From assembly GCF_023374055.1 (NCBI RefSeq), contig NZ_JAMBEP010000001.1, positions 682,001-746,000 of the forward strand: a stretch of 64,000 bases of DNA. The letters run 5' to 3'. Below the pieces are notes generated by a model. It saw nothing but the letters and a program-made list of their open reading frames with translations, ran no database searches and was not told where the DNA came from. Positions 1 through 7,088 of this stretch are shown here, in pieces (the stretch's first letter is position 1; each line of letters opens with the position of its first letter). The translations under genes were made by a program, and so were the position numbers. The stretch comes from Luteimonas galliterrae. GTDB taxonomy: Bacteria; Pseudomonadota; Gammaproteobacteria; Xanthomonadales; Xanthomonadaceae.

Positions 1-940
1 GCAGGTCCGGGCCGTTGCCGGATTTGTAGTTGGTCATGTCCAGTTGCAGGACGCCGACGACTTTTTTTCCGCCCGTCTTGAACGAGTCGGCGATCGCGAG
101 CGAGCCGCGCAAGCCCACTTCCTCGGCCGCATAGGCCATGAACATCACGGTTCGTTTAGGTTTCCAGCCGCTCGTCAGCGCTACGCGTAGGACCTCGGTC
201 AACGTTGCGATGCCGGAAGCATCGTCGTCCGCACCTGGGGCGAGCATGGCTTTAGTGCCGCTGCTAGGGGCGATCGAATCCAGATGCGCGCCAAGCACCA
301 CGATCTCGTCCGGCTCTTCGCTCCCTTCGATACTCAGGATCACGGAATACTGGTTGCCGCACGAGGAGCACGGAAACAGTACTGCGTTCACATCGTCTCG
401 GCCCGCGGCCAGGCCGAGCCAGGCGTCCCGAATCCATGTCGACGGCACGTACGCATTGGCGCTGGCGTAGTAGCGGTTCGGGTAAGCGGTCGAAAGGTGT
501 TTGATGGTGCGGTAGATATTTTCTTCGCGGACCTGCGGCAGCCACGGCATCACAGTGGCTTGGTTGTCGATGGTATAGACGATCGGATTCGAGGCGCCGG
601 CGTTGGCCGGGGCCGCCGAATGCACGAACGCTTCGGCTTCCGCGCGGCTATCGAAAGAGAAAAATCCGCCGCAGCGCTGTTCGCGCGAATGGATGCGTCC
701 GGTGACCTCGGGCAACTGGTGCTGACTCACCTCCGAGATCACTACGTCGTTGCCTCCGCCGTCGCGCCTGTTCTGGGCGTTGCGGGCGATGCCGTCGAGG
801 CTCTTGCGGTAAGTATCGGGCGAGCTGACCACGTACACCGGCGCGAAGGCGTCGTATGCGACCTGGGTGCCGGCTTGCGCATGAGCGCCTGCCATGCAGA
901 GCAACACCGGCAATGCCGGGGCAATTCGAATCATTTTCAT
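1..940 (-). CDS. Secreted M28 leucyl aminopeptidase (3' end beyond window)
   Basis: Secreted zinc exopeptidase that removes N-terminal residues from peptides. The 313 residues visible here begin with a signal peptide (MKMIRIAPALPVLLCMAGAHA). The M28 metal site is clear: His219 and Asp221 in GAHLDS, the bridging Asp in GADDDASG (236-243), the catalytic Glu pair in AAEEVGLRGS (271-280) and Asp301 in QLDMTNYK. These match the Vibrio proteolyticus aminopeptidase pattern. Start is ATG 940, preceded by AAGGA at 10 bases, only 11 bases after the stop of the upstream small gene. The remaining metal-binding His and the C-terminal part lie outside the window. The family is certain; the exact substrate preference is inferred. 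Confidence 0.93.
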   Translation of the reverse strand, partial: MKMIRIAPALPVLLCMAGAHAQAGTQVAYDAFAPVYVVSSPDTYRKSLDGIARNAQNRRDGGGNDVVISEVSQHQLPEVTGRIHSREQRCGGFFSFDSRAEAEAFVHSAAPANAGASNPIVYTIDNQATVMPWLPQVREENIYRTIKHLSTAYPNRYYASANAYVPSTWIRDAWLGLAAGRDDVNAVLFPCSSCGNQYSVILSIEGSEEPDEIVVLGAHLDSIAPSSGTKAMLAPGADDDASGIATLTEVLRVALTSGWKPKRTVMFMAYAAEEVGLRGSLAIADSFKTGGKKVVGVLQLDMTNYKSGNGPDL

Positions 941-951
941 GCTGAATCCTT

Positions 952-1254
952 TCAGTGGGAGGCTGTGTTGCCACGCGCGTCGACGGCGGTGTCGCGTTCG
1001 CCGGCTGCACCGACGGCGACCGCGCACGCCCACCGGCCCATGCCATCGATCCGCGGGTTGCGAATATCGCGGCATTCGTCGCCGAGGGGTGGAACCGCGT
1101 GCGCCGGCATCGGCGGCGGCTGTTCATCGCGCGAAGCGCCGCCGGCATCGATTTCGCCGGCGACGCCGCACAGCGGCACGCAGGCCAGCAGCAGGCACAA
1201 GCACCAGGCCGGAGAGGTATGTTCTCCAACGCCTGGACGGAACAAGGGCGCCAT
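952..1254 (-). CDS. Small secreted hypothetical protein
   Basis: Unrecognised 100-residue protein. It has a hydrophobic signal-like segment (WCLCLLLACVPLCGVAG, about 18-34) and then a polar mature part with one Cys pair candidate (DECRDIRNP and RWACAVAV). Third codon positions are strongly G/C, as in neighbouring real genes. It ends 11 bases before the aminopeptidase start, so the two are probably cotranscribed. Start chosen is ATG 1254; an in-frame GTG at 1284 would add ten residues. No family was recognised. An accessory or propeptide-like role for the aminopeptidase is only a guess from position. Confidence 0.5.
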   Translation of the reverse strand: MAPLFRPGVGEHTSPAWCLCLLLACVPLCGVAGEIDAGGASRDEQPPPMPAHAVPPLGDECRDIRNPRIDGMGRWACAVAVGAAGERDTAVDARGNTASH

Positions 1255-1386
1255 GTCGGTATCCGCTCGGGGGATACCCGCCACTTTGCTCGGTACGCAC
1301 TCGGCCGGTCAGTGGAAGCCGCAGGTGATTCGCACCCGCCATCGGTTATCGCGCAGGCCTGACGATAGCGATAAGTGCGGTAGCGA

Positions 1387-2700
1387 TCAGTACGACGTCG
1401 GCAGCCGTGCAGTCAGCGTCAGATCCGGCGTGTCGCGGGTAACGCCCACGCCAAGCGACAGGTTCAAGGTGCTGCGCTCGTTGTAGCGGTACGAAGCGCC
1501 GATCAGCAGCGTGCCCAAAACGACGCGCACGGAGCCGGGCGCGTCCTGGCCGTTCTGCTGCGTCTTGCCGACGATGCTCTGGTCGTAGCCCAGGCTGATC
1601 GAAGCCTTTTCGTTCAAGGCCAGGCCCATGCCGACGTTGAAGCCGTAGATGTCGCCCGCATCGATCTCGCCGAGCGGCTCCTCGGCGCCGCCCAGCACCC
1701 GCCGGCTGACGTTCTTGCGCGGGAAATTGTGCAGGTAGCTGAAGCTGCCGAAGAACACCACCGGATCGGTGGGATAGAGCCAGGTCACGCCTGGCTGCAG
1801 CGCTTCGAAGCCGGTGCCTGTCGGCAACTCGAGCGGCAGGCCGGTGCCGGTGGCGTTGCCGACGCAGCGCGTCACGCAGTCGGTGGTCACTTCGAACAGA
1901 TCGCGGCCGGTACGGCTCTTGTAGCGCAGCCAGCCGACCCAGAACGCCTTGTCCATGCCGCCCTGGTTCAACTGGTAGCGCGCGGTGACTTCGACGTCGC
2001 CCATGCCGTGGCCGCTGGCGTTGAACACGCGGTCGACCGCGCTGCCGGTGAATATCTCGCGGCTGATCGTGTCGCCGTCGATGTAGACGTACGGCACCTT
2101 GGCTTCCAGTTCGAACCGCCTGCCGATGCCGTAGCGCGCGGTGATCGCGCCGGTCGCGGTGGTGGTCTTGACCTGGCGGACGTCGATCAGGCCGATCAGC
2201 AGCGCCGGGATGATGGTGTAGCCGACCAGCGCGACGCGGTCGTTGGCCCAATAGCCGAACTGCAGCGACGGTTCCAGCACGAGCTTGCCGCTCGGCGTGA
2301 GCACGCCGGGCTGGTCGAAGATCTGCGCGACTTCGGGCGGCCGCGTTTCCGGTTCGGGCGCGCGGCCGACCGGTTGCGCCGGTTGCTGTTCGATGCGTTC
2401 CTGCGCAGCCGTTTGCGCAACGGGCGCTTCCTGGAATGCGGGTATCGAACCGCCTCTCGCACGTGCGCCCGCGAGACGTTCTTCGTTCAAGGCGCGCTGC
2501 AACTCGGCGACGCTGCCCTCCTGCTCGGACAGGGCCTGCCGCATCTGCTCGAGCTTCAGCGTTTGCGCGTCGATCTGCTCCTGCAGCTGGTCCAGCCGCG
2601 ATTCGGAAGCCTGCTGTGCGTGCGCGGCGCCGCCGGCGGCGGCGAGCGCCGCGCCCAGACAGGCCGCCAGCAGCGACACCCGTGGCGATCGCAGGTTCAA
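1387..2700 (-). CDS. FapF-like outer-membrane amyloid exporter
   Basis: Probable outer-membrane beta-barrel that exports amyloid subunits. The 437 residues show a signal peptide (1-28), a predicted coiled coil rich in Gln/Glu/Leu heptads (about 32-75), a Pro-rich linker, and a barrel of alternating strands from about 130 to the C-terminal LTLTARLPTSY. Length and layout match Pseudomonas FapF (about 430 residues, N-terminal coiled coil plus barrel of the phenol-degradation MetA type). Signatures such as PSGKLVLEPSLQFGYW and LIDVRQVKTTTATGAITARY fit that family from memory. The ATG overlaps the stop of the upstream gene by four bases, so it is the last gene of the operon. FapF identity is strong but inferred without a search. 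Confidence 0.8.
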   Translation of the reverse strand: MNLRSPRVSLLAACLGAALAAAGGAAHAQQASESRLDQLQEQIDAQTLKLEQMRQALSEQEGSVAELQRALNEERLAGARARGGSIPAFQEAPVAQTAAQERIEQQPAQPVGRAPEPETRPPEVAQIFDQPGVLTPSGKLVLEPSLQFGYWANDRVALVGYTIIPALLIGLIDVRQVKTTTATGAITARYGIGRRFELEAKVPYVYIDGDTISREIFTGSAVDRVFNASGHGMGDVEVTARYQLNQGGMDKAFWVGWLRYKSRTGRDLFEVTTDCVTRCVGNATGTGLPLELPTGTGFEALQPGVTWLYPTDPVVFFGSFSYLHNFPRKNVSRRVLGGAEEPLGEIDAGDIYGFNVGMGLALNEKASISLGYDQSIVGKTQQNGQDAPGSVRVVLGTLLIGASYRYNERSTLNLSLGVGVTRDTPDLTLTARLPTSY

Positions 2701-3200
2701 GGCGAGCCCGGCGCCGCGATCAGCGCATCGCGCAGGGCCGCCTCCGTGTTGAGATCCTTGTAGTGGCCGAGCATGTTGGTGCCGATGTCGAGCGTGGTCA
2801 GCACCTGGATGTCCTGATTGTCGAGCGTGTTCTGGATCACCAGCCCGCCCGCGCCTGCGCCGCCTTGGAAGGTATTGCCCTGCCCCACCTGCACCAGCGT
2901 GGCCTGCTTGGCCGCCGCCAGCGATTGCGCCTGTTCGGGCGTCATGTTGCCGATGTCGGGGATGCTGACGCGCGTGGTGGCGACGAGTTCGCCGTTGAGA
3001 TACACCACGCGCTCGAAGCCGAATGAAGCTTGCAATCCGGACGGCAGGTCGAAGCCGCCGCGCAGGCTTTCCAGCCTATCGAAAACCACCGGCTGGCCGA
3101 GCGGCGAAGCCTCGCTGTCCTGCGCCTCAGCGGGTACCGCGCACGTCAGGCCGGCCATCAGCCATGACAAGGCGCTAAAGCGATGCGGAATCGTACGCAT
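2697..3200 (-). CDS. FapE-like secreted protein of the amyloid operon
   Basis: Secreted 167-residue protein with signal peptide MRTIPHRFSALSWLMAGLTC followed by AVPAEA. It contains an LESLRGGF segment (43-50) that looks like a double-glycine processing site, then SGLQASFGFERVVYLNGELV and a C-terminal block GGLVIQNTLDNQDIQVLTTL (118-137) rich in Gln/Asn. The latter resembles the QN blocks of the other two secreted proteins in this operon. Position between the C39 peptidase and the barrel is that of fapE in Pseudomonas fapABCDEF, although this protein is shorter than the FapE I remember (about 250 residues). It starts 7 bases after the peptidase stop and overlaps the barrel gene by four. Confidence 0.65.
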   Translation of the reverse strand: MRTIPHRFSALSWLMAGLTCAVPAEAQDSEASPLGQPVVFDRLESLRGGFDLPSGLQASFGFERVVYLNGELVATTRVSIPDIGNMTPEQAQSLAAAKQATLVQVGQGNTFQGGAGAGGLVIQNTLDNQDIQVLTTLDIGTNMLGHYKDLNTEAALRDALIAAPGSP

Positions 3201-3207
3201 GGCCGCC

Positions 3208-3888
3208 TCAGATGTCTCCCGGTCCGCGTCGCGGCATGACGATGTTCTGCAGGCCGGTGCGCTGGATCGCCTGATCGACGGGCGCCGTCGGCGCCACGCG
3301 CCAGTCGTTTCCGGTATTGAAATGCGCCAGTTCGCGTTTGTTGTGGACCACGAACAGCACGCCGTTGTCCCACAGCTTTTCGAAACGTTCGCGCGACAGC
3401 GCGCGCGTGCCCAGCGCCGGATCGCCGATCAGCACGCGCCCATTGCGCAGGCCCTTGACCACGACGAAATGCCGGTAACCGCGCTCGTTGAGCAATACGA
3501 TCGCCGGCAGGCCTTCCTCCACCAGCTTGTCCAGCGGGAGTTCGAAGCCGTCGGCCTCGTAGCCCAGCGATTCGAAATAACGGCGCATGTCCAGCAGCGA
3601 AAAACCTTCCTCGCGGATCTTGGCCTGGTCGCCATGGGCGTACATGCGCACGAAGACTTCGCTTTCGGTCACCGGCTGGCCGTACTGGTAAGTCAGCAGC
3701 GTCGCTACCGCGGCCGAGCCGCAGCTGAAGTCGTATTGCTGGCGCACCGTCGTTTTGAAACGCGCCTCTTTCAGGCTGGTCAGGCGCACCGTGTAGCTGC
3801 CGTTCGCGGCGCGCACTTCGGTGGAGCCGGCTTGCGCGTCGGCAATGACGAAGGCGAAGGCCAGCGCGGCCAGCAGGCACGATCTCAT
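3208..3888 (-). CDS. FapD-like periplasmic C39 cysteine peptidase
   Basis: C39-family papain-like peptidase of 226 residues with its own signal peptide (1-20), so it should act in the periplasm rather than fused to an ABC exporter. The catalytic triad appears complete: Gln51 and Cys56 in RQQYDFSCGSAAVATLL, His140 in GYRHFVVVKG, and Asp156 in IGDPALG. Size and architecture fit FapD, the peptidase of functional-amyloid operons (about 233 residues in Pseudomonas). Its ATG overlaps the stop of the upstream small protein (ATGA), indicating translational coupling. Likely substrates are the RGG-containing neighbours on both sides; that is inference from the double-glycine preference of the C39 family. 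Confidence 0.82.
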   Translation of the reverse strand: MRSCLLAALAFAFVIADAQAGSTEVRAANGSYTVRLTSLKEARFKTTVRQQYDFSCGSAAVATLLTYQYGQPVTESEVFVRMYAHGDQAKIREEGFSLLDMRRYFESLGYEADGFELPLDKLVEEGLPAIVLLNERGYRHFVVVKGLRNGRVLIGDPALGTRALSRERFEKLWDNGVLFVVHNKRELAHFNTGNDWRVAPTAPVDQAIQRTGLQNIVMPRRGPGDI

Positions 3889-4286
3889 GGACCGGATCCA
3901 ACGAATTGCACGTTGACGATCATGCCGTTCTGGATCAGCACGTTCGAACCGCTGTTCTGGATCACGGTGGAGATGCCGCTGGCGTTCGAGAACGCGTCTC
4001 CGCCGAGCGTATTGTTGCCGCTGACGGTGTTCCGCGCGGTATTGCCGTCGACCTGGCCGTGGATGTCGACATGGTTCTCGACGCTGTCGTCGCCGCCGCG
4101 ATAGCCTTCCAGCGACGCTGGATCCAACGCCGGACCCAGCCCTTCGACAGGCGCCGCGAAAGTAAGTCGTGCCGGCGCCTCAGTTGTTGCGCCGACGGCG
4201 ACGGGCTCATCGGCCCAGGCCGATCCGAACATCGATGCCGACAACGCGGTCGTCATCGCGAATGCCTTTGTTCTGCATGCAGGCAT
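3885..4286 (-). CDS. Small secreted amyloid-subunit-like protein
   Basis: Secreted 133-residue protein with signal peptide 1-25 (ending SAWA). After a short spacer comes LDPASLEGYRGG (54-65), which resembles a double-glycine leader end, then an Asn/Gly-rich stretch ENHVDIHGQVDGNTARNTVS and a C-terminal block IQNSGSNVLIQNGMIVNVQF (109-128). That block matches the C terminus of the Gly-rich protein encoded just upstream (AQNSGFASLIQQGVTVQANL). Composition suggests an amyloid-prone subunit or nucleator comparable to FapA/FapB, but I cannot assign it to either. Start ATG 4286 has GGAG upstream. Translation is coupled to the C39 peptidase gene by an ATGA overlap. Confidence 0.65.
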   Translation of the reverse strand: MPACRTKAFAMTTALSASMFGSAWADEPVAVGATTEAPARLTFAAPVEGLGPALDPASLEGYRGGDDSVENHVDIHGQVDGNTARNTVSGNNTLGGDAFSNASGISTVIQNSGSNVLIQNGMIVNVQFVGSGP

Positions 4287-4407
4287 GGTCGTTCTCCTTC
4301 AGCCATGCGTGTCGCGCCCGCAAGCGCACGCGATTGCGCGCTGCGCGCATGCGGGCACGCGATGCGCCGCGCTAGGCTTGCGCCCCCGCGGCGCATCTGG
4401 GCTGCGC

Positions 4408-5304
4408 TTACGGAGCGCTGGGTCCAACGGTCAGGTTGGCCTGCACGGTGACGCCCTGCTGGATCAGCGAGGCGAAGCCGCTGTTCTGGGCCGCGACCAT
4501 GATGCCGGCCGCCGTTTGCCCGACGCTGGTCATGTCGTTGGACATGTCGAACGTGCCGGCGTCGACGAAGTTCGCGCCGCCGTTGCCGCCTGTGCCGCCG
4601 GCCGCGCCGTTGCCGGCACCGCCTACGCCCGCGCCGCCGGTGCCCGAGCCGCCTGCACCGCCCGCCCCGCCCGTCGAGCTGGCAGAGCCGGTGCTGGCCG
4701 TCGCCGCGCCGCTGGTAGCCGATCCCGCGCCGCCGGTGCCTGCACCGCCCGTCGCTGCGCCTGGGCCGCGATCGCGCGCCCTGCCGCCGCTGCCCGAGCC
4801 GCCCGCGCTTGCCGCGACACTGGCCGATCCGGCATCGCCGCTATCGCTGTCGGCATCGCCGCCGCGTCCGCCGCGTCCGCCGTCGCCGGCGCCGCCATTG
4901 CCCCAACCGCCATAACCGCCGCCGCCGGCACCGCCGCTGCCGCCATTGGCATTGCCGCTGTTGCCGGCGTAGTTGCCGATATCGCGCACGCGGATGTCGG
5001 TGACATAGCCGTCGAGGCGGGTCACCGCGATCGCTTTGCTGGAGTTGAAGGAGTTGGAGAAATTGGCGGTCGCCGTACCGCCATTGTTGGCGGCCGCTGT
5101 GCCGTAGCCGCTGGATTCGGCGTAGCCGTCGTTGTTGCGGTTGTCGCCGCTGCTGCTGTTGGAGTTGTCGCTATCGTCGTCTATCGCTACCTGGATATTG
5201 CGTCCAGGGCCGTTCTCTGTGTTTTCCGCCTGGGCCCATGCTTGGCCGGTCATACCGATGCCGATCAGCACCGCGGAGGCGATAAGTGATTTACGGATAT
5301 GCAT
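4408..5304 (-). CDS. Gly/Ala/Ser-rich secreted amyloid-like protein
   Basis: Secreted 298-residue protein. Signal peptide 1-24 (ending GQAWA) is followed by an acidic Asn/Asp/Ser-rich segment (28-90), a short hydrophobic segment AVTRLDGYVTDIRVRDIGNY (93-112), a long low-complexity Gly/Ala/Ser/Asp region (113-245, many GGAGG units, no Cys) and a C-terminal block AQNSGFASLIQQGVTVQANL (272-291). It is the first gene of the fap-like operon, in the position of the major subunit, but its silk-like repeat differs from the Q/N-rich repeats of Pseudomonas FapC. Start ATG 5304 is chosen because AGGAG sits 8 bases upstream and the signal peptide begins there; longer in-frame extensions lack both. Likely the main fibre or matrix protein; not proven. 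Confidence 0.75.
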   Translation of the reverse strand: MHIRKSLIASAVLIGIGMTGQAWAQAENTENGPGRNIQVAIDDDSDNSNSSSGDNRNNDGYAESSGYGTAAANNGGTATANFSNSFNSSKAIAVTRLDGYVTDIRVRDIGNYAGNSGNANGGSGGAGGGGYGGWGNGGAGDGGRGGRGGDADSDSGDAGSASVAASAGGSGSGGRARDRGPGAATGGAGTGGAGSATSGAATASTGSASSTGGAGGAGGSGTGGAGVGGAGNGAAGGTGGNGGANFVDAGTFDMSNDMTSVGQTAAGIMVAAQNSGFASLIQQGVTVQANLTVGPSAP

Positions 5305-5703
5305 ATCTTTTTCTCCTGCACGCCGACAGGACGCCCGGGGGTGGCATCCGCTCACGGCGCAAAAGAGACATGCATCATTAATGCCGGTACGCATTAATAT
5401 TTCGTAGGCCATTGTTTTCGATGGACTATGCGGCCGCCAAAAGCAGGCTGACGCGCGTGATTGCCGAAAATGAGGGGCCAAATTGCAAAAAACGTTTCGG
5501 GTCTGAAACACAAGCGCGCGGCATTGCCGGTTCCCAACCCTCGTTAGCGCATGACGGCGCGCGGCAAGCGCGATTACAGCGGCTCCCGCGCGACCGTCAA
5601 AAAGGTTGCGGATCTGAAACAGTATTGCGACGGATTCGATATGCAGAACGTCGCTAAGCCGCTATTTTCACAAGGTTTTCACGGCTAAGGGACGCGCCGG
5701 CGG
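5305..5703. other. Intergenic region upstream of the fap-like operon
   Basis: About 400 bases without a convincing gene. It carries the AT-containing palindrome at 5377-5398 and probably the promoter of the fap-like operon. It also has two copies of the short string TCTGAAACA (5501-5509; variant at 5614-5622). A 45-codon reading frame (5551-5688, plus strand) has mixed third-position usage and no ribosome binding site. Confidence 0.5.
5377..5398. promoter_or_regulatory. Perfect palindromic operator candidate
   Basis: Two perfect 8-base inverted arms, ATTAATGC (5377-5384) and GCATTAAT (5391-5398), are separated by CGGTAC. The element lies 73 bases before the start codon of the Gly-rich gene, in an AT-richer patch of an otherwise GC-rich gap. 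Size and symmetry fit the binding site of a dimeric regulator (LuxR, TetR or GntR type). The regulator is unknown. Confidence 0.5.
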
Positions 5704-6129
5704 CTATTGGCTGGTCGCCACGCAGCGCCTGGGCGCGTTGTCGTCGACGGCCTGCACCCAGCCGTTGCTGCGGCGGTGGCCCACGGTACCGGCGATGCAG
5801 GCGGTCTTAAGCCGCAAACGATTGGCTTCGATCAGGCCCGGCAGCTTGGGCAGCACCGAAGCGGTTTCGACAACGGCGGGCGGCACGACGGCTTCGGCCG
5901 AACCTGCGGCAGGCAGCGAGCGCTGCGGCCGGGTCTCCGCCGCGGTTGTTTCAGCGATGTTCTTTTGCCCGTTGGCATAGGCCAGCAGCAACAGGCCGAG
6001 CAGCATCGCGCCCAGGAAAACGCCCACGGCCACAGGCAGGGTGATCGACCAGGGCAGCGCCGATTCCCGGGACGCGTCCTCCGAGGCGTCCCGGGCTTGG
6101 TTTGCGTTGTCGGCCATTTGGCGCGGCAT
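5704..6129 (-). CDS. Hypothetical single-pass membrane protein
   Basis: Unrecognised 141-residue protein with a polar N terminus (about 30 residues), one transmembrane helix (ITLPVAVGVFLGAMLLGLLL, about 29-48) and a Pro/Ala/Glu-rich periplasmic tail ending in a small domain with two Cys (LKTACIAGTVGHRRSNGW and APRRCVATSQ) that could form a disulfide. It starts 12 bases after the stop of the upstream membrane protein, so the two probably form an operon. Start ATG 6129 may be replaced by ATG 6117 (MADNAN). No function assigned. Confidence 0.65.
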   Translation of the reverse strand: MPRQMADNANQARDASEDASRESALPWSITLPVAVGVFLGAMLLGLLLLAYANGQKNIAETTAAETRPQRSLPAAGSAEAVVPPAVVETASVLPKLPGLIEANRLRLKTACIAGTVGHRRSNGWVQAVDDNAPRRCVATSQ

Positions 6130-6141
6130 CGTTGCGGCCCG

Positions 6142-6720
6142 TCAGGCCGTCTTCTTCTCGCCGCGGCCTAGCCACCATGCGATGGCAGCGCCCGCCAACA
6201 GCCAGCCGACCACCTGTTCGAGCAGGGTGCCGAAAGTGAACGTGCTCGGAAACAGATACCAGTTCCAATACGGCAGGCTGATCGTGATCCAGGCGAAGAG
6301 CCCCAACGCGCCCGCGATCAATACGCGCTTCCCGAAGCCGAAAGTCCCCAGCGCCAGCACCCAGGCGACCACGAAGGCCGCAAACGTGTCCGTTACGAAT
6401 TGCTTGACCAGGTTCGGCAGCATGCTCGTCAGCGCCGGATTGCCGCCGGGCTGGTAGATCACCAAGGCATAGGGGCTGGAAGCGTATTGCTTTTGGAACG
6501 CTTCGACGAAGGCGCTATCGGACATTTTTTCGGGCGCGAAGCCCGGCAGCATATAGATGCCCTCGCCTTCCGCTGCTGATGCTTTCAACGCGGTCAGCGC
6601 AGCATCCTGTTCGACGGCGGTCTTCATGCCCATTTCGCCGATCGGCAATGCCATGTGCGCGACGGCGCCCCAGACGAACATCACGATTCCACCTATTAGT
6701 GCGGCTATCACAAGACGCAT
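6142..6720 (-). CDS. Hypothetical multi-pass membrane protein
   Basis: Unrecognised 192-residue protein. Membrane segments: N-terminal LVIAALIGGIVMFVWGAVAH (3-22), then a long extracytoplasmic loop (about 25-110), then three helices near TFAAFVVAWVLALGTFGFG, LIAGALGLFAWITISLPYW and VVGWLLAGAAIAWWLGRG. The C terminus is short and basic (EKKTA). First gene of a two-gene unit with the single-pass protein downstream. Start ATG 6720 has a GGAGG six bases before it (GGAGGAAGCC ATG). A membrane role is certain, the function unknown. Confidence 0.75.
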   Translation of the reverse strand: MRLVIAALIGGIVMFVWGAVAHMALPIGEMGMKTAVEQDAALTALKASAAEGEGIYMLPGFAPEKMSDSAFVEAFQKQYASSPYALVIYQPGGNPALTSMLPNLVKQFVTDTFAAFVVAWVLALGTFGFGKRVLIAGALGLFAWITISLPYWNWYLFPSTFTFGTLLEQVVGWLLAGAAIAWWLGRGEKKTA

Positions 6721-7088
6721 GGCTTCCTCCGGAATGAACGCAACTCCCCCGCGCGGAGGATGCGCCTGTGTCCGAGCATGGGCAAGTCGTTGCGGACCCT
6801 AGAGCCCGACTCATGAGCAGCCTTTACTGCCGCAAGTTAATTAGAAAAAACAATAACTTAAACATACTACATGAAGTTGTTTAAAAAGAATTGAGTGCAG
6901 CAAGTTGGATGCGGCTTGCGTATAGCAACAGCGCCTGCATCCAGTGCCGACATCGCCTTGGGAGATGCCGATGGTGGGCCGAGGCCACCTTGTGATCGGC
7001 CGTCGCGCGTGATCTTCGCCGGCGCATGAATGGCTCGGGTCGATAGCGGACGTGCGGGCGCGACTGTCCGTATACCCTATCGGCATTC
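6721..7088. promoter_or_regulatory. Divergent intergenic region with AT-rich patch
   Basis: 368 bases between the minus-strand membrane gene and the plus-strand regulator. An unusually AT-rich patch (6835-6895, runs of A and T) contrasts with the rest of the window and is a likely site of promoters or nucleoid-protein binding. No gene is supported here. Confidence 0.4.

Noticed and set aside
4285-5289. 334-codon open frame on the plus strand opposite the Gly-rich gene
   Set aside because: Ala/Gly/Arg-rich antisense shadow of GC-rich repeat DNA; no ribosome binding site or family, while the minus strand has a signal peptide and good binding site.
5551-5688. 45-codon plus-strand frame (MTARGKRDYSGSRATV...)
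   Set aside because: No binding site, mixed third positions and rare codons near the end; not distinguishable from chance.
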